The translations under genes and the position numbers were made by a program. A DNA stretch of 64,000 nucleotides from JANPLN01 sp043757265 (GTDB taxonomy: Bacteria > Bdellovibrionota > Bdellovibrionia > Bdellovibrionales > JAGQZY01), in assembly GCA_043757265.1 (NCBI GenBank), contig JAYUQP010000066.1, positions 1 to 64,000 of the forward strand. The letters run 5' to 3'. The first letter of the stretch is position 1. Each line of letters opens with the position of its first letter. Under the pieces are notes generated by a model, which saw only the letters and a program-made list of their open reading frames with translations, had not been told where the DNA came from and made no database searches. This document shows, piece after piece, positions 16,964 to 25,562 of the stretch.

Positions 16964-19438
16964 ATGGGTAAAAAGAAATTGGCATTAGCACTATTATTAA
17001 CAATTGCATTATTGTTCTTTCAAAACTGTGGAAATGGTTCGGATTCAAGTTCAACAAGTCAGTCTACGTTGGACGCCTCTGCTTGTGTTTCGGAGCCAGT
17101 GGAATCATTAAACCTCGACATTACGGCGCCACTTGGTACGTTTCGACAATTTCAAACATCAGCAAATCTAAAGACGGCTTCCATGAACGGAGATGGCTCG
17201 CCCCTTTTCGATAATGGAAGATCATACATTTTTGATAAAACGTTTAATGCGGGTGTGTTTTATTTTTTATCTAATCAGTCTGATGGTAATTTTATTTACA
17301 AGTTTAACCAAAATACGAACGTTTTAACAAAAGTTAGTTCCATATCTTTAAGCTTGGAGTTTAGTCAAAAAGCTCACGTCGTTCATAATGGGGTGTTGTA
17401 TTTTCCTGCGTACACTAGCAATAGCGGTGTGGAATTATGGAAGCTCAATCTCGTCTCTGGCATTTTATCAATGGTAGCAGATATGAATCCTGGACTAGAA
17501 GGGTCAGGAGTTAGCGATTTGGTTATCCATAACAATAAATTATATTTTTTCTCGGTAACAGATGGTGCGGCGTTTGTGTTAAAATCGTTTGATTTTGCGA
17601 ATTCATTAATTAGTAGCCATCCTGGAGCTTACTCTGACAGCAGTCTTGGACATTTGACTGTTTACAACAATGCGCTTTATTTTTTTGATTATTTAGCTGC
17701 GAAATTGTTTAGATATAATCCAACGACAAATGCCGTTTCGGTTGCCTTAACTGTACCTGGTAGATTCCCTCAGTTGACAACGCCTATGACCGTTTACAAT
17801 GACTCACTTTATTTCGGGTTGCGAGACTCTTCGGTTGGAGACGAGCTTTTTAAATATTCTTCCACGAGTAAGCTAGTTACCAAAGTTGCGGGCGAAGTTG
17901 TCGGATCAAAGATTTCCAATCCAAAAGATCTTTTTGTTTTCAATCAAAAATTATATTTTAGTGCAACAGATGGCCAGGGTGGCCCGGTTGGCAATGAACT
18001 TTGGGTTTACGATTCGATAAGGAATAAAGCTCAAGTGGTACAAGACATTTATCTCGGACAAAATACCGGCGGTGCAGGGACAGCGCACAGTTCCAGTCCC
18101 AAAGGGTTTGCCCGATACAATAACAAGATGTATTTTGCTGTAGTCACAGCTCACGGCCCAAAAGTAATGCAAATGACGTCGGACCAAACTATTTCTGAAC
18201 TGGCATCGTTTCAATATCCAACGCAAAATTTGCTTCATGTTTTTGGTGATAAATTGTATTACGTAGAAGATGTGAGTTTCCGAATGCGTTCCTACGATTT
18301 TCTAAGTTCATCATTAAATCAAACCCCCTTTGTATCATCGGCAATAGAAGCTAGCCTTAGGCCGATAGCTGAAGCTTTAATTGGCAATGAACTATTTATG
18401 TCTTTAGAGGTATTTGGAAAAGGTGTGGAGCTTGTAAAGTACGATATAATGAATAATAAACTAACTTTAATTGCTGATATTTTTAAGGGTCCGTACAGTT
18501 CTAGGCCTGATTCTTTCAACGTGGATGGATTGGCTCTTTATTTCTCTGCTGTGGACGAGTCAAATCGTACGAGGATATATAAGTACGACACAACAACAGA
18601 TTCTTTAGTCTGTCTTTGCGATATCGACGGCACGGCTGGCAATTCATTCCCCTTAGTCTCTTTTGATAACCAATTGTTTTTAGAGAAGTTTGATTTGACC
18701 AGAAATATACCTAGCTTGATCGCTTTAGATGTGGCTAGTGCTCAGTTTCGTTATTTAAAATTTAACGATTCTACTTTGGAGTATCCTAGTCGTTTTCGAA
18801 GTGTTCAGGATAAACTTTATTTTGAGGCTACAGTTAAAGATGTCGATTCATATTTTTATTACGATTCCACAAATTCTCAAATATTTCTTGCTGAAGAAAA
18901 CAAATTTCCTTATTTGCAAGGTCGCCTCATTAATGCTGATGACTATGTATTTTTAAATAACAAATATTATTTTACGCATGGTGACGACACATCTGGTGAG
19001 GAATTTTGGAGCTATGATATACAGTCGCAGTCCGACTCCATGGTTTTAGATTATTACCCGGGTGAAACTAGTTTAAGTCCCAAGAAAATGTCGGCAATAG
19101 GAAATAAAATTTATTTTTCTGGAAATTTTGCCGGGGCCGGTCGCGAGCCTGGTGTATTCGATCCTGCAACAAATTCCATTTCCATGCTCGCTAACATGGT
19201 TTCTGGGGGCAGTGGTTCAAAGCCCTCCCGCTTCACTTTAGCCCATAACAAAATCTTTTTTACTGCTACCACTGATGTTGGAGAAGAGCTGTATGTTCAT
19301 GATCCGGTAGGCAATTCGACCAGGCTCGTTCACGACATTGATCAAGGATTCGCTAGTTCCGAACCTAAGCTACTTACATCAGATGGTACCTCTTTGTACT
19401 TCGTTGCGAACGGCTATCTCTTCCGCATTCAGGATTAG
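16964..19438 (+). CDS. Large lipoprotein with ELWxxD-type (hyalin/propeller-like) repeats
   Basis: 824 residues. A signal peptide ends ALLFFQNCGNGSDSS with the same unusual FQNC lipobox as its neighbour. The rest consists of about 15-20 related segments with the theme 'object name, YFxA, ELWxYD, xLVxDIxxG' (for example GVELWKLN, GNELWVYD, GEEFWSYD). This resembles the ELWxxDGT repeat proteins of Gram-negative bacteria, predicted to form beta-propellers. It is probably an exposed surface protein. The start ATG at 16964 is preceded by GGGG. No enzymatic motif is seen. The low GC of its coding region compared with dnaE2 is noticeable by eye. Confidence 0.8.
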   Translation: MGKKKLALALLLTIALLFFQNCGNGSDSSSTSQSTLDASACVSEPVESLNLDITAPLGTFRQFQTSANLKTASMNGDGSPLFDNGRSYIFDKTFNAGVFYFLSNQSDGNFIYKFNQNTNVLTKVSSISLSLEFSQKAHVVHNGVLYFPAYTSNSGVELWKLNLVSGILSMVADMNPGLEGSGVSDLVIHNNKLYFFSVTDGAAFVLKSFDFANSLISSHPGAYSDSSLGHLTVYNNALYFFDYLAAKLFRYNPTTNAVSVALTVPGRFPQLTTPMTVYNDSLYFGLRDSSVGDELFKYSSTSKLVTKVAGEVVGSKISNPKDLFVFNQKLYFSATDGQGGPVGNELWVYDSIRNKAQVVQDIYLGQNTGGAGTAHSSSPKGFARYNNKMYFAVVTAHGPKVMQMTSDQTISELASFQYPTQNLLHVFGDKLYYVEDVSFRMRSYDFLSSSLNQTPFVSSAIEASLRPIAEALIGNELFMSLEVFGKGVELVKYDIMNNKLTLIADIFKGPYSSRPDSFNVDGLALYFSAVDESNRTRIYKYDTTTDSLVCLCDIDGTAGNSFPLVSFDNQLFLEKFDLTRNIPSLIALDVASAQFRYLKFNDSTLEYPSRFRSVQDKLYFEATVKDVDSYFYYDSTNSQIFLAEENKFPYLQGRLINADDYVFLNNKYYFTHGDDTSGEEFWSYDIQSQSDSMVLDYYPGETSLSPKKMSAIGNKIYFSGNFAGAGREPGVFDPATNSISMLANMVSGGSGSKPSRFTLAHNKIFFTATTDVGEELYVHDPVGNSTRLVHDIDQGFASSEPKLLTSDGTSLYFVANGYLFRIQD

Positions 19439-19760
19439 AAGTCTGGGCCACGCGTAGGCTCCATCGCTTGGATAATCTGACTACCTGAATTGAAGCTATT
19501 TTGCTAACTTATGGCGCCGTAGAAAGGCGTCCACTCCACTTCTTTGACCGCTTTTTTTTTGCTGCTCACCAACATTTCAAGCAGAGGTCGTTGTAATTTG
19601 TAGTCTCGCAACTTGCGAATTCGCCTTTTTCCATTCTATCTAGATCTGCTTTCAATAAATCCATGAAGTTGCCAGCATGTGTAATCGAAGAAATTTCGCG
19701 TGGGCGGTGAAAAGGAAAATGGCTAATAGAGAATGGAGGAAATTTTGCTGGAGAAAAATT

Positions 19761-19834
19761 TGGAGGTGGTAGAGGAAGTCGAATCCCCGTACACGGATTT
19801 GCAGTCCGCTGCCTAGCCACTCGGCCATACCACC
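19761..19834 (-). tRNA. tRNA-Cys (anticodon GCA)
   Basis: The minus strand folds into a full cloverleaf: acceptor stem GGTGGTA/TACCACC, D arm GCC-GAGTGGCTA-GGC, anticodon arm GCGGA-CTGCAAA-TCCGT with anticodon GCA, a short variable loop, T arm GGGGA-TTCGACT-TCCTC, discriminator T and an encoded CCA. U73 is a known identity base for cysteine. The gene for cysteinyl-tRNA synthetase lies about 4 kb away. Confidence 0.96.
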
Positions 19835-20176
19835 AATACAGGACCAAAGTGTATCTCACTAATATCAAAAGGTGAAAAGGGAGAACACCGTTTAATGCAC
19901 GGCGCGACGCCCAGGTGCTAGAAATTTGCTCCGTTTTTTCGCCAATATTCTCAACAGGACGTCCAGAGCGCATCCACCATTCGTCCAGTGGAAGTCGAGT
20001 CGAGTCGGACCAAATGCTAACAGTTAGAATTCAAACACTCACGCCTTTGCACATCCTTTAGGCCAAACCAAATCCTCCGAAACGGTCTGGAGATATGCGC
20101 AATAGATTTACACAAGCGATAGAAGCGAACCAACACTGCAAAAGTGAAGCGAGCCCACTACGCAAGCGAAAGCGAA
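19835..20176. other. Intergenic stretch without recognised gene
   Basis: Between the tRNA-Cys and the tandem repeat before the vWA lipoprotein. No supported reading frame, RNA fold or hairpin was found. The tRNA promoter should lie at the left end. The tail has purine-rich GCGAAAGCGAA-like sequence that merges into the 29-bp repeats. Confidence 0.4.
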
Positions 20177-20234
20177 TAAACGCGAGAGCTGGGCGAGCCA
20201 ATTAGTAAACGCGAGAGCCAGGCGAGCCAATTGG
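20177..20234 (+). repeat. 29-bp tandem duplication upstream of vWA lipoprotein gene
   Basis: Two copies of TAAACGCGAGAGC...GGCGAGCCAATT (20177-20205 and 20206-20234) differing at about three positions, followed by a partial third copy (TAAACGAG). The repeat ends about 35 bp before the start codon, so it lies in the promoter or leader region. Confidence 0.75.
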
Positions 20235-20268
20235 TAAACGAGTCAATGAATGGATAACGGAGGAAGCT

Positions 20269-21552
20269 ATGAAAATTCTCATACGTTTTTTAATCATGAA
20301 TGCACTGCTGGTTTTTTTGGCAGCATGTTCGGATAAACAATTCAGTAGCGTTGAGAAAGCTGAGGATGTCCCAACTCCTGAGCAGGGACCGGCGATTCTT
20401 GTGGTGCAAGCACCCAAGGGTGACCTGTCTATCTTTGATCAGCTCTTTGTCGAATACCGCGTAATAGCTGGGTCGTCGCCCATCACCGAAGTTCATTGTG
20501 CATGGAATGGCACACGCATCCCGTGTAAGAGCGACAAAGATCGCTTGGTGTTACCTGGTGGAAAAATTGGTGGACACAAATTCGAAATCATCGCAACCGA
20601 CGAAAACGGCATGCAGGATCGAAAGAATCTTCCGTGGAATCTTTTTGAGAAATTTAAAAAAGAACAAACGTCGTTTGGTGTGACAAAATCGGATCGTCAA
20701 CTTGATATTCTTTTCGTTGTTGATAATTCACAGTCTATGAGAGATGAACAGAAAAGCATGGCAACCAAGATTGCAAGCTTCATCGATCGTGTTAAAGGCT
20801 TTGACTGGCAGATCGCCGTCACAACAACGGATCCCGATCACCACACGTACGGCGACGGACGTTTACAAAAGTTTCCAGACGGCAGTTTCATATTAAACTC
20901 AAAATTGGATACTGCATTGGCTCGTCAATATTTTGCCGAAACAGTTCAACGAAGTGAAACAGGAAGTTCGAGCGAGCAGGGCATCCGCGGAACGGCACGC
21001 GCCATTCAGCGAAGCTTAGGCTCCAGTGCGCAACCGGCCCATCAGCAGTTTTTTCGTGACCAGTCGGCGCTATCAGCTGTTGTGCTCACCGATGAAAATG
21101 AATCTGGTGCACAGCCAATCAATAAAGGTTCCGAACTTGTAAAATTGGTTTCGGAAACCTGGGGCGATGATAAAATATTTCAGTTTCACTCGATCATCGT
21201 TCGCCCAGGGGACACAGATTGTAAGGCAGCAGCCACAACAGGCGAGCATTACTACGGAACAGCTTATGCTGCCGCTACGAAATTAACTAATGGTGTACTA
21301 GGTAGTATTTGCGAAGCCGACTACGGCAACCAGCTAAGTTTGATTGGTCAAACCGTGGCCAACGCAAAAACAACTTATGATCTAGAATGTGTTCCCAAGG
21401 ATATCGATGGAGACGGCAATCCGGATGTAAAGGTGTCTGCAACGACGGGTATTATGGTTCCAAATTTCAGCATCAAAAACAGTCAGCTGATTTTTTCTTC
21501 ACCGCCACAAGAAGGTCAATACAACATCGATTACTTCTGCCCACAAAAATAA
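20269..21552 (+). CDS. von Willebrand factor A-domain lipoprotein
   Basis: 427 residues. The signal peptide ends FLAACSDKQFSS with a canonical lipobox at Cys20. After an N-terminal beta domain a vWA domain starts around residue 146 with DILFVVDNSQSM. Asp152, Ser154 and Ser156 form the MIDAS metal site, followed by DEQKSMA. Near the C-terminus DIDGDGNPDVK is a calcium-binding loop of the dockerin/EF-hand type. vWA proteins usually bind other proteins through a bound divalent metal, so this is probably a surface adhesion or complex-assembly factor. GGAGGAAG stands before the ATG at 20269. Confidence 0.85.
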   Translation: MKILIRFLIMNALLVFLAACSDKQFSSVEKAEDVPTPEQGPAILVVQAPKGDLSIFDQLFVEYRVIAGSSPITEVHCAWNGTRIPCKSDKDRLVLPGGKIGGHKFEIIATDENGMQDRKNLPWNLFEKFKKEQTSFGVTKSDRQLDILFVVDNSQSMRDEQKSMATKIASFIDRVKGFDWQIAVTTTDPDHHTYGDGRLQKFPDGSFILNSKLDTALARQYFAETVQRSETGSSSEQGIRGTARAIQRSLGSSAQPAHQQFFRDQSALSAVVLTDENESGAQPINKGSELVKLVSETWGDDKIFQFHSIIVRPGDTDCKAAATTGEHYYGTAYAAATKLTNGVLGSICEADYGNQLSLIGQTVANAKTTYDLECVPKDIDGDGNPDVKVSATTGIMVPNFSIKNSQLIFSSPPQEGQYNIDYFCPQK

Positions 21553-21561
21553 AGCAAATAA

Positions 21562-21592
21562 TTTAAAACTCCTTGCGAAGAGGAGTTTTAAA
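21562..21592. terminator. Bidirectional hairpin terminator between convergent genes
   Basis: TTTAAAACTCC (21562-21572) and GGAGTTTTAAA (21582-21592) form an 11-bp perfect stem with a 9-nt loop. The right arm includes the last codons of the MBL gene (minus strand). The A/T ends provide U-tracts for both directions. Confidence 0.7.
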
Positions 21593-22453
21593 CGTCTGGG
21601 CCGGCTTGATTTTTCCACTCGAGTCTTTGTGCAAAAGTGCTGCCGCAACCTCGTTATCGTGAGTAAAATAAAATAAGGTTTTTTCAAAAGGTAATTTCTC
21701 GTAAATCTGCTGCTTTTCGTCGATCAGCATTTCGGGAAAGCGATCGTATCCCATCGTGATCGGAGTGTGCACCCACGCAAGCCCAGGAATCAAATCGCCG
21801 CAGAAAAATAGCGAATACTCTTGGCCATGAAAAAGAGAATGCAGCTGTCCAGGCGTGTGCCCGTGAGAGATAGTAAACTCGAGTCGATCCTCAAACAACT
21901 TTTCAGGCCCATCTATCAAACGCAGACGTTTTGTATTTTCCAACTTTTCCACCAGGCCCGGAATAAACGAAGCTCGGTCCCGCGCATGCGGTTTTTTGGC
22001 TCGAGCAAAGGCCTCGCGGCTTGTGATAAAATCAGCGTTTTTAAAAATCAGGCCATCATCGCCGTTTTCAATTTCGGCGTATGTTGGTAAAATGCCTCCG
22101 GCATGATCAAAGTGCAGGTGTGATAAAACAACCGCGGTGATTTCGTCGGGGTGAACTCCGCATGTTAGCAAACTTTTGCGTAAGCAATGGGTGTCTGGTG
22201 TTTGAACACCAAAACGCTCGGCCATTTTAGGGTCAAAAAAAGCGCCGATTCCGGCTTCGAAAAGAATTTTTTGCGATCCTAATTCAGTATGATAAAATTC
22301 GACTAACAGTGCCCGGCACGCCAACGGAATTCGTCCCAATTCATCGGGAGCAATCCACGTTTGCCAAACCGTGCGCGGAGCATTGCCAAACATCGCTCCG
22401 CCGTCAAGTTTTTGCGAATTTCCTAAAATTTCCGTAAAGCGAAATGAATTCAT
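21563..22453 (-). CDS. MBL-fold metallo-hydrolase
   Basis: 296 residues of the metallo-beta-lactamase fold. The zinc motif HxHxDH is present as LSHLHFDHAGG, followed by FTISHGHTPGQ (third metal His), a FFCGDL aspartate and a late THD histidine, so both metal sites look intact. The family includes quorum-quenching lactonases and other small hydrolases; the start, FRFTEILGNSQKLDGGAMFG, is like the uncharacterised members. The substrate is unknown. An ATG at 22495 is possible, but family alignments usually begin near MNSFRF, so I chose 22453. It is convergent with the vWA lipoprotein gene. Confidence 0.88.
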   Translation of the reverse strand: MNSFRFTEILGNSQKLDGGAMFGNAPRTVWQTWIAPDELGRIPLACRALLVEFYHTELGSQKILFEAGIGAFFDPKMAERFGVQTPDTHCLRKSLLTCGVHPDEITAVVLSHLHFDHAGGILPTYAEIENGDDGLIFKNADFITSREAFARAKKPHARDRASFIPGLVEKLENTKRLRLIDGPEKLFEDRLEFTISHGHTPGQLHSLFHGQEYSLFFCGDLIPGLAWVHTPITMGYDRFPEMLIDEKQQIYEKLPFEKTLFYFTHDNEVAAALLHKDSSGKIKPAQTFKTPLRKEF

Positions 22454-22596
22454 GTGACAACTATAACAAAAGTTTTCGCCCCGGTCATTTGCCATTTGGC
22501 ATTTGCTATTTGCAAATATGCGGCAAACCTGTTGTAAAAAGATTTAAGTGAATTATGCCCACTTGTAATCTTGAACCGAGTCTGTAGCATAAAGAT

Positions 22597-23097
22597 GTGC
22601 TGCTGTTTTTTCTTTTCCAAATTTTTAATTTTTCTCAAGCCCAGGTGTTTCATATGGGGGCAAATGTGGGAACGTCGAACTCCTCAGGTCCTTATGGAGG
22701 AAAAGACACTGCGTTTTCCTACGGCGGGCGTCTTGGCTGGCTTTTTTATGAGCACGTAAGTTTCGGAGCGCTGGCGCATTTTTATCAAGCCAATCAGCAG
22801 CGCGAGTCTATAGGCTATTTTCCGTTGCTCGCCGAAGTGAGCTTTTATCCTTACGGATCGCCCTTAGATTCCAGCGTGTTTTTTATAAGCGGTTTGTTCG
22901 GCACTACGAAAATTGTGTTCGATCTCGGAAGCCGAGAAGGTACAAATAATCAAACCACTTTTGGTGTAGCGACAGGATACTCGGTTTTTATCGATCCACG
23001 CTATTCCATTGGCCCAGAAATCCAATATCTGTTTATATTCGATGACGAAAACTACAACATTTGGAGTCTTCTTCTATCTGCCCGAATCTGGTTTTAA
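22597..23097 (+). CDS. Small outer-membrane beta-barrel protein
   Basis: 166 residues with a GTG start (GTGCTGCTG). The N-terminus, MLLFFLFQIFNFSQA, is a signal peptide with cleavage after Ala. The mature part alternates aromatic and small residues in strands (YGGRLGWLFYEHVSFGALAHFYQ and similar) and ends with Trp-Phe, typical of outer-membrane barrels recognised by the BAM complex. It probably has about eight strands. No close family is recognised. The ribosome-binding site is weak. Confidence 0.7.
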   Translation: MLLFFLFQIFNFSQAQVFHMGANVGTSNSSGPYGGKDTAFSYGGRLGWLFYEHVSFGALAHFYQANQQRESIGYFPLLAEVSFYPYGSPLDSSVFFISGLFGTTKIVFDLGSREGTNNQTTFGVATGYSVFIDPRYSIGPEIQYLFIFDDENYNIWSLLLSARIWF

Positions 23098-23365
23098 CCA
23101 CTCAAAAACGGATTATCTCCCTGACGGTGAAATCGGCATGTAATTGCGTGACGAAATTTGATGATGAACAGTTAAAAGATCGTATCCTGGACATCTTATA
23201 AAATTGTGTATGTTTTAAGCACCAGTTTGTGACTCTAATCTGCGAACTGGCTTCGAATTCGGGCCTAATTCGCTGTGTAATTTCTTGTGTCCTCCCAAAA
23301 ACCAAATAGACTCCGACAAACAAAAGCAAACCCCGAAAATGTATCGGGCAACGAAGGAGTTTTGA

Positions 23366-23920
23366 ATGAAGTTAGTACTAGTGATTGCGATGAGTTTGGC
23401 AACGTTTTCAGCATCGGCCAATTATTTTAAAGCAGGGTTAGGAATGAATATTGGTGGTGAGGTTGAAGTTCAATCTCCAGGCACTGGAAATTTTGATCTA
23501 GATAATACATTCGCGACTCCAATTCTTTTGGCTTACGGTTTTGATGTTATGGGCGATGTGTATGGTGAAGTAGAATTAGCTTATCGTGCCCACGAATACG
23601 ATGTCACTGGAGCAACTGCTGAGCCAACCTTTTTGACGGGTGCATTTAACATAGTTGGTACTGCGCCAATGGGCGGGGTCATTTTAACTGGTGGCGCGGG
23701 CGCTTTTTTCGGTCAATTCGATGCTGATTCAACCTCAGGAGAAGGAACGGGATTCGGTCTTCAATTGTTTGGTGGATTAGATTTTCCCATCAATGAAACC
23801 GTTATGCTCGGTGGTGAATTTCGTTACATGACGACTGTTTCTGATATTGGATTGGATAACAATGTCGATGTATCTTATAACAGCATGGCTGTTATGTTTA
23901 ACGCCAAGTTCGGAATGTAA
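23366..23920 (+). CDS. Outer-membrane beta-barrel protein (OmpA/OprF-like small porin fold)
   Basis: 184 residues. The signal peptide MKLVLVIAMSLATFSASA is followed by alternating strands (YFKAGLGMNIGGEVEV, VYGEVELAYRAHEYDV, GVILTGGAGAFFGQF, VMLGGEFRYMT) and ends in Phe-Gly-Met. This is an eight-strand barrel pattern. AAGGAG lies before the ATG. The stop is only 2 nt from the start of cysS, so the two may share a transcript despite unrelated roles. Function unknown. Confidence 0.8.
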   Translation: MKLVLVIAMSLATFSASANYFKAGLGMNIGGEVEVQSPGTGNFDLDNTFATPILLAYGFDVMGDVYGEVELAYRAHEYDVTGATAEPTFLTGAFNIVGTAPMGGVILTGGAGAFFGQFDADSTSGEGTGFGLQLFGGLDFPINETVMLGGEFRYMTTVSDIGLDNNVDVSYNSMAVMFNAKFGM

Positions 23921-23922
23921 TA

Positions 23923-25380
23923 ATGCTAAAAGTTTACAACTCGCTTTCGCGCACAAAAGAAGAATTTAAATCCCTGGAGCCTGGCAAAGTTAAAATGTAC
24001 TGTTGCGGGCCCACAGTTTACGATTTTTTGCATGTGGGAAATTTTCGCGGAGCAGTTGTATACAATTTTGTGCGTAATTGGCTGGAGAAGTCAGGCTTCC
24101 AAGTCAATTACGTATATAATTTTACCGACGTGGACGATAAAATTATCAATCGCGCCACTCAGGAAAAAACCACGGCAAAAGCTATTGCCGAAAAATATAT
24201 CGAAGAATTCAAAAAAGATTTCGTATCCCTTGGGCTAAAACCGCATGACCACAATCCGCGGGTCACCGAGCATATGGATGGAATTATCCGTTTGATAGAA
24301 GATTTGATCGTGAACAAAAAAGCATATGTTGTTCAGGGTGAAGTTTTTTTTTCTATTCGTTCGTTTGCAGATTATGGCAAATTGAGCAATCGTAACATTG
24401 ACGACATGGAGGCGGGGTCGCGTGTCGGAGTGGATGCAAAAAAGCAAGACCCCTTAGATTTTTCGCTTTGGAAACCGGCTAAGCCGGGCGAAGACAGCTG
24501 GCCTTCACCGTGGGGCAACGGCCGCCCGGGCTGGCACATTGAATGTTCGTGCATGATTCGCGATATTCTTGGCGAACAAATAGATATTCATGGTGGGGGA
24601 ATGGATTTGATATTCCCGCATCACGAAAACGAAATCGCGCAAAGCGAAGGCGCCTCTGGAAAGCCTTCCGCCACCTACTGGTTGCACAACAATATGTTTA
24701 CTTTTAGCGGCGCAAAAATGTCGAAGTCCCTTGGAAATATCCGCACCATGCGAAGTTTTTTGGAAGAGTATCCGGCCGAAGTGTTTAAATATCTTGTGAT
24801 GTCGGTGCATTACCGTTCGGAGAGTGAATTTTCCGAAGGCACCATTGCGCAGACCATATCTGGCTTGGCGCGAATTTATTCAGCGTTAAAACTGGCGCAG
24901 GATTATGTGGGCACTGGAGTGATCACTGAATCGCCGGCTGTGAAAGACTTTGTAAAAAGTGTGCAAACAGCCCAGGCGCAAATGATCGAAGCCTATAATG
25001 ATGACTTCAACTCGGCAAAGGCCATGGGCGATATTTTCGAAATCGTCCGCATGTTTAACCAAAAAGTAAAGCCTGTGACAAAGACAACCCCAGACGTTCA
25101 ATCTTTCTCTGCCGTATTCTTAAATTTTATTCGCGAAAATGGCACTTTAATGGCGCTCTTTGGAGAGCCGCCGAAGGATTTTTTACGCTCGCTGGATGAA
25201 ATGCTCATTCGACAAAAGCAGTTAAACGTCGGCGTGATCGAACAGCTCGTCGCGAAACGCTGGGAAGCAAAAAAAATAAAGGATTTTGCAGCGGCCGATG
25301 CTTTCCGAAGTGAGCTCCTTAGCATGGGCGTAGATGTCCGTGACGCAGCGAGCGAAAGCACTTGGGAAGTTATTAAATAA
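23923..25380 (+). CDS. cysS: Cysteinyl-tRNA synthetase
   Basis: 485 residues, class Ia. It charges tRNA-Cys with cysteine. The HIGH motif appears as HVGN (residues 37-40) after the zinc-binding Cys28 (YCCGPTVYD). The other zinc ligands lie in WHIECSCM and HHENEIAQSEG. The KMSKS motif is AKMSKSLGN, near residue 266. The C-terminal DALR-like helical domain is complete. It starts two bases after the stop of the upstream barrel gene, with no separate strong SD, so translation may be coupled. The cognate tRNA-Cys gene is nearby at 19761. Confidence 0.97.
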   Translation: MLKVYNSLSRTKEEFKSLEPGKVKMYCCGPTVYDFLHVGNFRGAVVYNFVRNWLEKSGFQVNYVYNFTDVDDKIINRATQEKTTAKAIAEKYIEEFKKDFVSLGLKPHDHNPRVTEHMDGIIRLIEDLIVNKKAYVVQGEVFFSIRSFADYGKLSNRNIDDMEAGSRVGVDAKKQDPLDFSLWKPAKPGEDSWPSPWGNGRPGWHIECSCMIRDILGEQIDIHGGGMDLIFPHHENEIAQSEGASGKPSATYWLHNNMFTFSGAKMSKSLGNIRTMRSFLEEYPAEVFKYLVMSVHYRSESEFSEGTIAQTISGLARIYSALKLAQDYVGTGVITESPAVKDFVKSVQTAQAQMIEAYNDDFNSAKAMGDIFEIVRMFNQKVKPVTKTTPDVQSFSAVFLNFIRENGTLMALFGEPPKDFLRSLDEMLIRQKQLNVGVIEQLVAKRWEAKKIKDFAAADAFRSELLSMGVDVRDAASESTWEVIK

Positions 25381-25562
25381 TTGTTAAGTGCTCGGATTGA
25401 CCAGCTTAACGCTCTGTAAGATCTGTCATTAGATTGGCTAATCACCTACCATAAAATTTTTTCAATTTAATCATTGAGCACCTTACAAAAGTCTAGGTAC
25501 ACTTTCTGAACGCCAAGGAAATGTATCTTTGGAATATCCAGGGAATGGAAACGGGGGGATTC

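Noticed and set aside
19566..19973. 135-codon minus-strand frame across the tRNA-Cys
   Set aside because: It runs through a complete tRNA gene and has no signals of its own.
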